A DNA stretch of 64,000 nt. Source: Pseudomonas sp. NFACC02. GTDB taxonomy: Bacteria; Pseudomonadota; Gammaproteobacteria; Pseudomonadales; Pseudomonadaceae. Where the stretch lies: the NCBI RefSeq assembly GCF_900110765.1, contig NZ_FOEO01000021.1:1-64000 (forward strand), given 5' to 3'. The stretch's first letter is position 1. Each line of letters starts with the position of its first letter. Below are positions 34,248 through 43,346 of the stretch, piece by piece. The notes under the pieces were generated by a model that was not told the DNA's origin, searched no databases, and worked only from the letters and a program-made list of their open reading frames with translations. A program made the position numbers and the translations under genes.

Positions 34248-35387
34248 TCAGAGTGCAATTCGGTTCATGTAGCTGGAGAAGGCCTGCAGGTAGCGCGGGA
34301 TCGGCATCAGGAAGGCGTCGTGGCCTTGCGGTGCGTCGATTTCCAGATAACAGACGTCCTTCTTCGCGGCCATCAGGGCGTCCACCAGTTCGCGCGAGCG
34401 CGCGGGCGAGAAACGCCAGTCGGTGGTGAACGACATGACGCAAAATTTCGCGCTGACGTGGGCGAAGGTCGCGGCCAGGTCGTCGTTGAAGTTCGCAGCC
34501 GGGTCGAAGTAGTCCAATGCTTTGGTCATCAACAGGTACGTATTGGCGTCAAACCGGCCGGAAAACTCTTCGCCCTGATAGCGAAGGTAGCTTTCGACCT
34601 GAAACTCGACGCTGTGGAAGTCGTAGTTGAGCTTCTCGCTCTTCAGGCCACGGCCGAATTTCTCGCCCATGGAGTCATCGGACAGGTAGGTGATGTGCCC
34701 GACCATGCGCGCCAGCATCAGGCCGCGCTTGGGAATCACGCCCATTTCCTGGAACGAACCGCCATGGAATTCGGGATCGGTCAGAATCGCCTGCCGAGCG
34801 ACTTCGTTGAAAGCGATGTTCTGTGCCGACAGTTTGGGCGCCGATGCAATGGCCAGGCAGTGGCGAACACGGTCCGGGTAGGTCATGGTCCATTGCAGCG
34901 CCTGCATGCCGCCCAGACTGCCGCCGACGATGGCCGCCCACTGCATGATGCCCAGGGTGTCGGCCAGACGTGCCTGGCTGTGTACCCAGTCTTCGACGGT
35001 CAACACCGGGAAGTCGGCGCCAAACGGCTTGCCGGTTTCCGGGTTGATGCTGCTGGGACCGGTCGAGCCGTTGCAGCCGCCCAGGTTATTCAGGCTGACG
35101 ACGAAGAATTTGTTCGTGTCGATCGGTTTGCCAGGGCCGATGCAGCTGTCCCACCAGCCCGGCTTGCGGTCTTCGGCGCTGTGGTAACCGGCAGCGTGGT
35201 GGTGCCCGGACAAGGCGTGACAGATCAGCACCGCGTTGCTTTTGGCGGCGTTGAGCTGGCCGTAGGTTTCGTAGATGAGGTCATAGGCGGCCAGCGAGCG
35301 ACCGCAGGCCAGCGCCAGAGGCTCGCTGAAATGCGCCGTTTGCGGCGTGACTAGACCGACAGAATCTTCGGGAAAGACCGTGGACAT
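34248..35387 (-). CDS. metX: Homoserine O-acyltransferase MetX
   Basis: 379-aa alpha/beta-hydrolase fold acyltransferase that activates homoserine for methionine synthesis. The nucleophile Ser157 is in GGSLGGMQALQW and the catalytic His in PQGHDAFL near the C-terminus. In Pseudomonas the donor is usually succinyl-CoA although the fold is of the MetX type; the donor here is not determined by sequence reading. First gene of a run metX-metW-DUF4426-rdgB-hemW with tiny gaps or overlaps. Confidence 0.95.
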   Translation of the reverse strand: MSTVFPEDSVGLVTPQTAHFSEPLALACGRSLAAYDLIYETYGQLNAAKSNAVLICHALSGHHHAAGYHSAEDRKPGWWDSCIGPGKPIDTNKFFVVSLNNLGGCNGSTGPSSINPETGKPFGADFPVLTVEDWVHSQARLADTLGIMQWAAIVGGSLGGMQALQWTMTYPDRVRHCLAIASAPKLSAQNIAFNEVARQAILTDPEFHGGSFQEMGVIPKRGLMLARMVGHITYLSDDSMGEKFGRGLKSEKLNYDFHSVEFQVESYLRYQGEEFSGRFDANTYLLMTKALDYFDPAANFNDDLAATFAHVSAKFCVMSFTTDWRFSPARSRELVDALMAAKKDVCYLEIDAPQGHDAFLMPIPRYLQAFSSYMNRIAL

Positions 35388-35416
35388 CGACCCTGCTCTC
35401 GCTGAAATGAGGCGTA

Positions 35417-35445
35417 AGTCTAAAGATCGCGGGGGGTAGCGGCAA
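35417..35445 (-). promoter_or_regulatory. Possible sigma-70 promoter of metX
   Basis: On the minus strand TTGCCG (35445-35440) and TAGACT (35422-35417) are 17 bases apart, ending 30 bases before the metX start. No SAM riboswitch structure is evident. Confidence 0.35.
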
Positions 35446-35498
35446 CAAAGTAAATAATTGAAACGATTGATGATGGCTTTTGATTCTGCCCGTAGGGC

Positions 35499-35586
35499 GT
35501 AGGAGCGCGCTTGCCCGCGATTGTGTTGAGTCAGGTATCAATTACCAACCCGATCTACTGCTATCGCGGGCAAGCGCGCTCCTACA
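35499..35586. repeat. REPIN-like inverted REP pair (GCGCGCTTGCCCGCG type)
   Basis: Arms GTAGGAGCGCGCTTGCCCGC and exact complement, 88 bases in all, between the metX start and the yggT stop. The loop differs from those at 23614 and 38837. Confidence 0.9.
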
Positions 35587-35596
35587 AAGTTATGCT

Positions 35597-36187
35597 TCAG
35601 ATCAACCGCCACAACTCCTGCGGCATACCGGCATAAGCCGCCAGCTCAGGCATGACGTATGACTGCAGCACCTGGATCGCCAGGAAAGCGAAGATCGGCG
35701 AGATGTCCAGGCCGCCCAGGTTCGGGATGATGCGGCGGAATGGCGCCAGAATCGGCTCGCTGATCTGGTAGGCCAGTTCAGCGGCCGGATTGTGAGTGCC
35801 GGGCGCGATCCAGGACACGATCACCATGATGATCATCGCGACCCAGAAGATTTTCAGCAGCAGCGAGGTGATTCCGATGATCGACCACATCAGCAGGTGC
35901 GGTACGTCGCCGATGGTGCCATAGGTCATCATCAGCACGAACGCCATCAGCAACGCCTGGATCACGATGGCCAACAGCAGCGAAGATGTGTCCAGACCGA
36001 ACACGCTGGGCACGATGCGGCGGATGGGTTTGAGCAGCGGCTGGGTGGCGCGCACGGCGAACTGGCTGAGCGGGTTGTAGAAGTTGGCTTTGACCAGTTG
36101 CAGCACGAAGCGCAGCAGAACAATGGTCAGGTACAGGCTGATCAGCGTCTGGATGACGAAAATCGTGGCGCCGGTGAGTGCATTCAT
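35597..36187 (-). CDS. YggT family membrane protein
   Basis: 196 aa with two YggT repeats, each with membrane helices and the PLLKPIRRIVPS / PILAPFRRIIPN motif near residues 51-62 and 147-158. YggT proteins are linked to osmotic protection and membrane integrity. The ATG at 36187 was chosen because a GGAG site lies just before it; the longer frame overlaps proC. It follows proC after 10 bases. Confidence 0.9.
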   Translation of the reverse strand: MNALTGATIFVIQTLISLYLTIVLLRFVLQLVKANFYNPLSQFAVRATQPLLKPIRRIVPSVFGLDTSSLLLAIVIQALLMAFVLMMTYGTIGDVPHLLMWSIIGITSLLLKIFWVAMIIMVIVSWIAPGTHNPAAELAYQISEPILAPFRRIIPNLGGLDISPIFAFLAIQVLQSYVMPELAAYAGMPQELWRLI

Positions 36188-36197
36188 GAATTGCTCC

Positions 36198-37016
36198 TTA
36201 TTTGCCCAACAGTTCGGCCATCTCGGCCGAGCGATGTGCTGCGGCGCCAAGCGCTTTTTCTACCATCGCTTCGAAACCGTCCGCCTGGAACGACTTGATC
36301 GCGGCTTCAGTGGTGCCCGCAGGGGACGTGACGCGACGACGCAACTCGGCGGCATCGACGTCGCTTTCGGTGGCCATGCGCGCGGCGCCCAGCGCAGTCT
36401 GCTCGGCCAGCTGTTTAGCGACCTCTTGGGACAGCCCCAGCTTCACGCCTGCAGCGGTCATGGCTTCGATCAGCAGAAAGAAATACGCAGGCCCGCTGCC
36501 GGAGACGGCGGTCACGGCGTCGATTTGCGTTTCTTCTTCTACCCACAGGGCGATACCCACTGCGGACAACAGGGTTTCGGCTTGCTGGCGTTGCGCCTGG
36601 GTGACTTCAGCGGTGGCGTACAGTCCGCTCACCCCCTGACGCAGCAGCGCGGGGGTATTCGGCATGCAGCGGACGATGGGCTGCTCGCCCAGCCAGGCCT
36701 TCATGCTGGCGCAGGTGATACCGGCCGCAATGGACACCAGCAACTGGCTCGGCTTGAGCGCTGGCTTGAGCGCTTCGCAGACGGTTTTCATCATCTGCGG
36801 TTTCACCGCCAGCAACACCACATCAGCGCCTTCGATGGCTTCAGCATTATCCGCCACGACCTCAATGCCGTGCTCTTTGGCCACACGCTCGCGGGTTTCT
36901 GCGCCGGGATCGCTGGCGCGTATCAACTCTGCTTCGACGCCCTGGGCGCGCATGCCGCCAATCAAACTCGCCGCCATATTGCCGGCGCCGATGAACGCGA
37001 TACGGGTCTTGCTCAT
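36198..37016 (-). CDS. proC: Pyrroline-5-carboxylate reductase ProC
   Basis: 272-aa NAD(P)H-dependent enzyme for the last step of proline synthesis. The Rossmann motif AFIGAGNMAASLIGGM is at residues 7-22, and the C-terminal dimer domain contains AVSGSGPAYFFLLIEAM near 160-176. Standard length; forms an operon with yggS and yggT. Confidence 0.96.
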   Translation of the reverse strand: MSKTRIAFIGAGNMAASLIGGMRAQGVEAELIRASDPGAETRERVAKEHGIEVVADNAEAIEGADVVLLAVKPQMMKTVCEALKPALKPSQLLVSIAAGITCASMKAWLGEQPIVRCMPNTPALLRQGVSGLYATAEVTQAQRQQAETLLSAVGIALWVEEETQIDAVTAVSGSGPAYFFLLIEAMTAAGVKLGLSQEVAKQLAEQTALGAARMATESDVDAAELRRRVTSPAGTTEAAIKSFQADGFEAMVEKALGAAAHRSAEMAELLGK

Positions 37017-37040
37017 GAACGATTTCCTGTGAGGCGAAGG

Positions 37041-37727
37041 TTAGGGCTGCCCATAGTTACGGGCGCCGAAGAGGGCAGTGCCGATCCGCACCCAGGTCGC
37101 GCCTTGTGCGATGGCGGCTTCCAGGTCGTGGCTCATGCCCATGGAAAGGGTGTCCAGCGGCAGGTTCAGTTGATCTTGCAAGGTACGTACAGCAGCAAAA
37201 GCAGCGTTCTGTTCGTCGCTGTCTTCTGTCGGTTCGGGAATTGCCATCAAACCGCGCAATCTCAAATGAGGCAGGGCGCTGATGGCTTGAGCCAGCGCAG
37301 GCAGGTCTTCAGGCGTGCAACCGGATTTGCTGGCTTCGCCACTGACATTGACCTGAATGCAAATGTTGAGCGGGGGCAGATCGGCGGGACGTTGTTCGGA
37401 CAAGCGTTGTGCGATTTTCAGACGATCCACGGAGTGTACCCAGGCGAAGTTCTCGGCAATTGCACGCGTCTTGTTGGACTGGATGGGGCCGATGAAATGC
37501 CAGATCAAGGGCAGGTCGCTCAATTCGGTCTGTTTGCCGAGGGCTTCCTGCAGGTAGTTCTCGCCGAAATCGCGAAGCCCTGCGGCGTACGCTTCGCGCA
37601 GCTCGCTAGCCGGCTTTGTTTTGCTGACGGCGAGCAGACCCACGGACGCCGGATCGCGATGGGCCGCCTGGGCTGCGGTGTGAATTCGCTCTGCGAGCGT
37701 TGAAATGTTCTCTGCTATCGTGGACAT
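37041..37727 (-). CDS. YggS family PLP homeostasis protein
   Basis: 228-aa single-domain alanine-racemase-fold protein that binds pyridoxal phosphate. The PLP lysine lies in LLAVSKTKPASEL near residue 36, and the C-terminal MGMSHDLEAAIAQGATWVRIGTALFG motif binds phosphate. First gene of yggS-proC-yggT and divergent from pilT by 54 bases. Confidence 0.95.
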   Translation of the reverse strand: MSTIAENISTLAERIHTAAQAAHRDPASVGLLAVSKTKPASELREAYAAGLRDFGENYLQEALGKQTELSDLPLIWHFIGPIQSNKTRAIAENFAWVHSVDRLKIAQRLSEQRPADLPPLNICIQVNVSGEASKSGCTPEDLPALAQAISALPHLRLRGLMAIPEPTEDSDEQNAAFAAVRTLQDQLNLPLDTLSMGMSHDLEAAIAQGATWVRIGTALFGARNYGQP

Positions 37728-37781
37728 TGGTTTGCGCCAGCAGGGCTAAAGTCTGCGGCATTCTATGTGATGAGGAGCTGT

Positions 37782-38816
37782 ATGGATATTACCGAGCTGC
37801 TTGCCTTCAGTGCCAAGCAAGGCGCGTCGGACTTACATCTCTCTGCCGGCCTGCCACCAATGATTCGCGTCGATGGTGATGTACGGCGGATCAATCTGCC
37901 GGCATTGGACCAGAAAGAGGTCCAGGCGCTGATTTACGACATCATGAACGACAGGCAGCGCAAGGACTTCGAGGAAGACCTGGAAACGGACTTCTCTTTC
38001 GAGGTGCCGGGCGTGGCGCGGTTCAGGGTCAACGCGTTCAATCAGAACCGAGGCGCGGGCGCGGTGTTCCGGACCATTCCGTCGAAGGTCCTGAGCATGG
38101 AAGAGCTGGGCATGGGGGAAGTGTTTCGGAAGATTACGAACGTCCCTCGGGGCCTGGTGCTGGTGACCGGGCCGACCGGATCGGGTAAGTCGACGACGCT
38201 CGCTGCAATGATCGATTACCTGAACGCCAACAAACACCACCACATTCTTACCATCGAAGACCCGATCGAATTCGTTCACGAGTCCAAAAAGAGCCTGATC
38301 AACCAGCGTGAAGTGCATCGCGACACTCACGGCTTCGCCGAGGCGTTGCGTTCGGCGTTGCGGGAAGACCCTGACGTGATTCTGGTGGGTGAGCTGCGCG
38401 ACCTGGAAACCATTCGGCTCGCCCTGACCGCCGCGGAAACCGGGCATCTGGTGTTCGGCACGCTGCACACCACGTCGGCGGCAAAAAGCATCGACCGCAT
38501 CGTGGACGTGTTCCCGGCTCAGGAAAAATCGATGATTCGCTCGATGTTGTCCGAGTCGCTGCATGCCATCGTGTCCCAGGCATTGCTCAAGAAAGTGGGC
38601 GGTGGTCGGGTGGCGGCGCACGAGATCATGATCGGCACGTCTGCGATCCGTAACCTGATCCGGGAGGACAAGGTGGCGCAGATGTATTCGTCGATTCAGA
38701 CCGGCGGTTCACTGGGGATGCAGACACTGGATATGTGCCTGAAGGACTTGGTGAGCAAGGGCTTGATCACCCGGGAAAGCGCGCGCGAAAAAGCGAAGAC
38801 GCCTGATAATTTTTGA
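37782..38816 (+). CDS. pilT: Type IV pilus retraction ATPase PilT
   Basis: 344-aa hexameric ATPase that powers pilus retraction and twitching. Walker A GPTGSGKST is near residues 131-139, the Asp box and Walker B (EDPDVILVGELRD) near 195-207, and the C-terminal AIRNLIRE motif typical of PilT is near 288-295. The ATG at 37782 (MDITELLAFS) follows TGAGGAG; five earlier codons were excluded. pilU, which follows pilT in P. aeruginosa, is not present here. Confidence 0.96.
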   Translation: MDITELLAFSAKQGASDLHLSAGLPPMIRVDGDVRRINLPALDQKEVQALIYDIMNDRQRKDFEEDLETDFSFEVPGVARFRVNAFNQNRGAGAVFRTIPSKVLSMEELGMGEVFRKITNVPRGLVLVTGPTGSGKSTTLAAMIDYLNANKHHHILTIEDPIEFVHESKKSLINQREVHRDTHGFAEALRSALREDPDVILVGELRDLETIRLALTAAETGHLVFGTLHTTSAAKSIDRIVDVFPAQEKSMIRSMLSESLHAIVSQALLKKVGGGRVAAHEIMIGTSAIRNLIREDKVAQMYSSIQTGGSLGMQTLDMCLKDLVSKGLITRESAREKAKTPDNF

Positions 38817-38836
38817 TGGCAATGCATTGATGCACT

Positions 38837-38924
38837 TGTAGGAGCGCGCTTGCCCGCGATTGTGGTGTGTCTGTGACAAATACTTTGTCTGACACAACCC
38901 ATCGCGGGCAAGCGCGCTCCTACA
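38837..38924. repeat. REPIN-like inverted REP pair (GCGCGCTTGCCCGCG type)
   Basis: Arms TGTAGGAGCGCGCTTGCCCG and complement, 88 bases, filling the gap between the convergent pilT and NlpC/P60 genes. Confidence 0.9.
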
Positions 38925-38945
38925 GTGCCTGCATCACATCAAGGG

Positions 38946-39677
38946 TCAGCGCTGGGCGATCCGCACCGTGCCTTTCTTCGTCGGTGCCTGCTTCGGCAGC
39001 ACGCGCTTGGCAACCACGTAGTGGCTGTCCCAGTACGGCTTTTTCAGCGTATCGATGGTCACCGACTTGCCGCGACGAGGCGCATGAACGAACTTGTCGT
39101 CACCGAGGTAGATGGCGACGTGGTTCACTTTGCGGCTCTTGATGTTGAAGAACAGCAAATCGCCCGGCTTGAGGTCTTTACGATCCACTTTTTGCCCGTG
39201 GCCTTCGGCCATGGCATTGGAGGTGCGTGGCAGATCCACTTCGCTCACATCGTTGAACGCATATTTGACCAGACCGCTGCAATCGAAGCCTTTGGTTGGG
39301 CTGGTGCCGCCCCAACGATAAGGAGTACCGATGGCTTTCACGGCCCGGTTTACCACATTGCTGCTTTGCTTGGTGCCCGGCTGCCCTGCATTAGCGAGGG
39401 CGACGGTGTTCTGCGAAATCTTGCGAGAACTGTGGGCCTTCTTGCCCTTGGTTGCTCGGCTGTTTTTGCTTGAAGTCTCAAGCGGGGTTGCTGTTTCTTC
39501 GAGGGCGGCAATTGCTGCGCGTTGTGCGGCAATGGTGCGCGATACGGTTTCCGATGATCCGGATTTGGCAGTAAAACCCGTAAAGCTCGAAGGTAACGTT
39601 TGCTCACGATTGGTGGCGTGGGCGGCCAATGGCATAAATAGGCAAATAGTTAGCCATGTCTTGAAAAATGGACGCAT
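38946..39677 (-). CDS. NlpC/P60 family cell-wall peptidase
   Basis: 243 aa with a signal peptide (TWLTICLFMPLAAHA, about residues 6-23). The NlpC/P60 domain covers about 125-240. The catalytic Cys is in GFDCSGLVKYAF near 146, and His in NHVAIYLGDDKFVHAP near 199. The middle section is Ala/Ser/Lys-rich linker. Probable periplasmic D,L-endopeptidase cutting peptidoglycan stem peptides. The ATG at 39677 was chosen because it opens the signal peptide; the frame extends 53 codons further without support. Confidence 0.88.
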   Translation of the reverse strand: MRPFFKTWLTICLFMPLAAHATNREQTLPSSFTGFTAKSGSSETVSRTIAAQRAAIAALEETATPLETSSKNSRATKGKKAHSSRKISQNTVALANAGQPGTKQSSNVVNRAVKAIGTPYRWGGTSPTKGFDCSGLVKYAFNDVSEVDLPRTSNAMAEGHGQKVDRKDLKPGDLLFFNIKSRKVNHVAIYLGDDKFVHAPRRGKSVTIDTLKKPYWDSHYVVAKRVLPKQAPTKKGTVRIAQR

Positions 39678-39927
39678 TAGGCAGGGCTCATAGTGGTCAG
39701 CGCGCAACTTTATAACAGCTTTTGCATCGTTTCTGAGGCCATTTGTCGAACAATTTATTGCCCGTAGAGTCAGTTTCGGCAGCAAAACTGTCACATGACT
39801 CCGCGCATCACCTTGCAGAACAAGGGTTTGCGCCAATCAACAGAGGTTCAAACCATACGTCGGAGGGCGATACGAAAGTCACAAAACTTACGCATATTTT
39901 TTTCTATCAGTGCAAACGAGGTAAGCA

Positions 39928-40344
39928 ATGAACACCTATCAACCTGACGTTCAACGTCCGGACACCCACAGCAAGGTTATGGGTTATGTGCTGTGGATCG
40001 TCGGATTCACAGGTTCCCACCGCTTTTATTACGGCAAGCCGGTAACCGGCACAATCTGGTTTTTCACCTTCGGGTTGTTGGGGATTGGCTGGCTGATCGA
40101 CCTGTTTCTGATCCCGTCGATGGATCGTGAAGCGGACTTGAGGTTCAACGCAGGCACCACCGATTACAGCGTCGCGTGGATTCTGCTGACGTTCCTCGGG
40201 ATTTTCGGCGTCCATCGCATGTATCAAGGTAAATGGATCACCGGCATCCTTTATCTGCTGACGGGCGGGCTTGCGTTTCTGGGTGTGCTTTATGACTTCT
40301 GGACGCTGAATGATCAGATCTCGATGAAGAACGCCCGGAGGTAA
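39928..40344 (+). CDS. TM2 domain membrane protein
   Basis: 138 aa with two TM2-type units: GFTGSHRFYYGKPVTGTIWFFTFGLLGIGWLIDLFLIP near residues 26-63 and GIFGVHRMYQGKWITGILYLLTGGLAFLGVLYDFWTL near 91-127. Each has a G-x-H-R-x-Y motif and two helices. Function unknown. The 250-base gap before it, shared with the divergent NlpC/P60 gene, has no further gene. Start after GAGGTAAGCA. Confidence 0.85.
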   Translation: MNTYQPDVQRPDTHSKVMGYVLWIVGFTGSHRFYYGKPVTGTIWFFTFGLLGIGWLIDLFLIPSMDREADLRFNAGTTDYSVAWILLTFLGIFGVHRMYQGKWITGILYLLTGGLAFLGVLYDFWTLNDQISMKNARR

Positions 40345-40383
40345 GTTTTCCGCTCGGTTCCTGTTGCGGTCCAGAGGACGCTT

Positions 40384-40414
40384 ACTCCCACAGGTCTGAA
40401 GCAGCCTGTGGGAG
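40384..40414. repeat. Inverted repeat between convergent genes
   Basis: ACTCCCACAGG and CCTGTGGGAGT form a perfect 11-bp stem with a 9-base loop, between the TM2 gene and pyrC'. It resembles the compact GTGGGAGC repeat at 26862. It may end transcription from both sides, although there is no T-run. Confidence 0.6.
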
Positions 40415-40443
40415 TGAGGTGTGTCGGATCGGCCGCTGAAAGG

Positions 40444-41715
40444 TCACCCGATGTAACTGATCCGCCCATCCACAAAGGTGTACTTCACCGCGCCCGGCAG
40501 GCAATGGCCGAGGAACGGGCAGTTTTCGCCTTTCGACAGCCACTTCTCGCCAGCGACGGTGGAAGCCGCCGGGTCGAACAGCACCAGATCAGCAGGCGCA
40601 CCGGCAGCCAGTTTGCCTGCCGGCAAACGCAATGCGTCAGCAGGGCCTGAGCTCAGGCGCGCCAGCAGCGTCGGCAGGTCGAGCAAGCCATCCTCGACCA
40701 GCGTCATTGCCAGCGGCAATAGCAATTCGACGCTGCTGATGCCCGGCTCCGTCGCACCGAACGGTGCCAGCTTGGCGTCGCGCTCGTGCGGCTGGTGGTG
40801 GCTGGAGATGGCCTGAACCACGCCTGACTTCACCGCTTCTCGCAATGCATCGCGGTCAGCGCGGGTGCGCAGCGGCGGCTGTACATGGTAGAGGCTGGAG
40901 AAGTCGATCAGGGCTTCGTCTGTCAGGATCAACTGATAGAGCGCCACGTCAGCGGTCACCGGCAGGCCGCGCGCCTGTGCCTGCGCAATCAGGGCCACGC
41001 CGCGCGCGCTGGTCAGCTGAGTGAAGTGAGCGCGCACGCCGCTTTGCTCGACCAGCAGCAGGTCACGGGCCAGTGCCACCGTTTCAGCGGTTTCGGGTAT
41101 GCCCGGCAGGCCCAGGAAGGCCGCTGTCGGGCCGTCATGAGCCAGTCCGCCTTGCGCCAGATCATCATCCTGTGAGTTGAAAATCACCGTCAGGTCGAAA
41201 GTTGCTGCGTATTCCAGCGCACGGCAAAGGGTGCGGTTGCTACTGAAATTGATCAGACCGTTGGTGAAGGCCACGCAACCGGCGTCACGCAGGGCAATCA
41301 GCTCGGCCAATTGCTCGCCTTCCAGGCCTTTGCTCAGTGCGCCGATCGGAAATACTTTGCTGTGTCCGGCTTCGCGGGCGCGATCCAGAATCAGCTCGGC
41401 AACCGCCGAGGTATCCAGCACAGGTTTGGTCCGAGGTGGACAGCAAAGGCTCGTCACGCCCCCGGCTGCGGCCGCGCGGGTTTCCGAAGCGATGGTGCCT
41501 TTGCGGCTATAGCCTGGCTCGCGCAACGATACGTTCAGATCGACCAGTCCTGGTGCTGCCACCAGCCCTGTGCCGTCGATGGTTTGTGAAGGCGTGAAAT
41601 CGGCAGGTGCCGCGCCCAGCGCAAGGAGCTTTCCGGCTTCCAGGTGAATGTCGATGACTTGGTCCAGACCGCTGACAGGGTCGATGACGCGAGCGCCGAG
41701 GATGCTGAACTTCAC
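40444..41715 (-). CDS. pyrC': Dihydroorotase-like protein PyrC' (non-catalytic)
   Basis: 423 aa, dihydroorotase fold. The zinc motif DxHxHLREPG of active enzymes reads D59-L-N-V-S-LREPG, so both metal-binding histidines are replaced (Asn61 and Ser63). This matches the known inactive PyrC' (PyrX) that assembles with aspartate transcarbamoylase in Pseudomonas. GTG start at 41715 overlaps the pyrB stop (GTGA), with AGGAG upstream. The active dihydroorotase must be encoded elsewhere. Confidence 0.93.
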   Translation of the reverse strand: MKFSILGARVIDPVSGLDQVIDIHLEAGKLLALGAAPADFTPSQTIDGTGLVAAPGLVDLNVSLREPGYSRKGTIASETRAAAAGGVTSLCCPPRTKPVLDTSAVAELILDRAREAGHSKVFPIGALSKGLEGEQLAELIALRDAGCVAFTNGLINFSSNRTLCRALEYAATFDLTVIFNSQDDDLAQGGLAHDGPTAAFLGLPGIPETAETVALARDLLLVEQSGVRAHFTQLTSARGVALIAQAQARGLPVTADVALYQLILTDEALIDFSSLYHVQPPLRTRADRDALREAVKSGVVQAISSHHQPHERDAKLAPFGATEPGISSVELLLPLAMTLVEDGLLDLPTLLARLSSGPADALRLPAGKLAAGAPADLVLFDPAASTVAGEKWLSKGENCPFLGHCLPGAVKYTFVDGRISYIG

Positions 41716-42716
41716 TGCGCGTTCTCCTGCTCGAACTGGCGTTGGGCGGTCTGGCCACTCATGGCCATGGACAAGACGGCCATGCGCACGGCGATGCCGT
41801 AGGTCACTTGATTGAGGATGACTGAATGCGAGCCATCGGCCACCGCCGACTCGATTTCCACGCCTCGGTTGATCGGGCCGGGGTGCATGACAATGGCGTC
41901 TGGCTTGGCGCCGGCGAGGCGGGCAGTGGTCAGGCCGAACAGGCGGTAGAACTCGCCTTCGCTCGGCAGCAGGCCGCCCGACATGCGCTCGCGTTGCAGG
42001 CGCAGCATGATCACCACATCGACGTCTTTCAGACCTTCCGCCAGATCGGTGTAGACCTTCACGCCATACTGTTCGACGCCAATCGGCAGCAGGGTTTTGG
42101 GAGCGACCACGCGGATGTCCGGGCAACCCAGTGCCTTGAGGGCGATCATGTTCGAGCGCGCCACGCGTGAGTGCAGGATGTCGCCGACGATGGCCACCGA
42201 GAGGTTCTCGAAATTGCCCTTGTGTCGGCGGATCGTGAGCATGTCCAGCATGCCCTGCGTCGGGTGCGCATGACGGCCGTCGCCGCCATTGATGGTCGCC
42301 ACCTGCGGGCAGACATGCTCGGCGATGAAGTGCGCCGCGCCTGAATCGCCGTGACGCACGACGAACATGTCGGCCGCCATGGCTTCAAGGTTGCGCAGCG
42401 TGTCGAACAAAGTTTCGCCCTTGCTGGTCGAGGATGTCGACACATTCAGGGTGATGACATCCGCCGACAGCCGTTGTGCCGCCAGTTCGAAGGTGGTGCG
42501 CGTGCGGGTCGAGTTCTCGAAGAACACGTTGCACACGGTCTTGCCGCGCAGCAACGGCACTTTTTTCACCGCCCGTGCGCCGACTTCAAGGAAGGAGTCG
42601 GCGGTGTCGAGGATTTCGGTCAGCAGTTCGCGGGGCAAACCGTCGAGCGAGAGAAAATGTTGCAACTGACCCTGATGGTTCAGCTGCAGCGGGCGCTTGG
42701 CGTCGAGAGGCGTCAT
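41712..42716 (-). CDS. pyrB: Aspartate carbamoyltransferase catalytic subunit PyrB
   Basis: 334-aa enzyme that joins carbamoyl phosphate and aspartate. The carbamoyl phosphate motif STRTRTTFELAA is near residues 69-80, and HPTQGMLDM near 150-158 and the MHPGPINRGVE segment near 293-303 are conserved. The N-terminal extension of about 15 residues is typical of the Pseudomonas class A complex with PyrC'. Confidence 0.96.
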   Translation of the reverse strand: MTPLDAKRPLQLNHQGQLQHFLSLDGLPRELLTEILDTADSFLEVGARAVKKVPLLRGKTVCNVFFENSTRTRTTFELAAQRLSADVITLNVSTSSTSKGETLFDTLRNLEAMAADMFVVRHGDSGAAHFIAEHVCPQVATINGGDGRHAHPTQGMLDMLTIRRHKGNFENLSVAIVGDILHSRVARSNMIALKALGCPDIRVVAPKTLLPIGVEQYGVKVYTDLAEGLKDVDVVIMLRLQRERMSGGLLPSEGEFYRLFGLTTARLAGAKPDAIVMHPGPINRGVEIESAVADGSHSVILNQVTYGIAVRMAVLSMAMSGQTAQRQFEQENAQ

Positions 42717-42728
42717 CGCAAAAGACTC

Positions 42729-43253
42729 TTAGAGGGCGGCGGAATCGGTGGAAAGGTCTTGCAGTTCAAGCGTCAGTGGCGTCGGACCGGACAGCTTGAC
42801 CCGTTCGTTCGGAGACAGATCGAGCGTCGCGCCGGTCACATTTGGACGGATCGGCAGTTCGGCAGCGTCCAGATCAAGCAGCGATACCAGCGTTACGCTG
42901 GCCGGCCGGCCGTAGTCGAAGAGTTCGTTCAGGGCCGCCCGAATGGTTCGGCCGCTCATCAGCACGTCATCGATCAGCACCAGATGCTGGCCCTCGATCT
43001 CGAACGGCAGTTCGGAAGGGCGCACTTGCGGGTGCAGGCCGTTCTGACTGAAGTCATCGCGGTAGAAGGAAACATCCAGCGTCCCGAGCGGCGACTGGCT
43101 GTTCAGGGCTTCGAGCAAGGCCTGCGCAACCCATACGCCGCCGGTACGAATGCCGATGAAGCGCGGCTCGCTGATGCCACGTTTATGCAGGTGCGCGTTC
43201 AGATCGATGGCCATCTGGCTGATCAGTTCGGCGGGGTTTGGCAGGGTGCTCAT
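42729..43253 (-). CDS. pyrR: Bifunctional pyr regulator / uracil phosphoribosyltransferase PyrR
   Basis: 174-aa PRT-fold protein. The PRPP motif VLIDDVLMSGRTIRAAL is near residues 92-108. In other pseudomonads it takes part in control of pyr genes; no PyrR-binding attenuator is obvious before pyrB, as pyrB starts only 12 bases after its stop. The 93 bases upstream of it hold nothing recognised. Confidence 0.92.
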   Translation of the reverse strand: MSTLPNPAELISQMAIDLNAHLHKRGISEPRFIGIRTGGVWVAQALLEALNSQSPLGTLDVSFYRDDFSQNGLHPQVRPSELPFEIEGQHLVLIDDVLMSGRTIRAALNELFDYGRPASVTLVSLLDLDAAELPIRPNVTGATLDLSPNERVKLSGPTPLTLELQDLSTDSAAL

Positions 43254-43346
43254 GGTCGCTCCTTCAGAAGCCCGGTCTCATTCCTTGCGGCCGGCCGGGC
43301 TTAAACTCGAATTCTGTGCTGTTCAATGCAGTGCAGTGTCGGGCGC

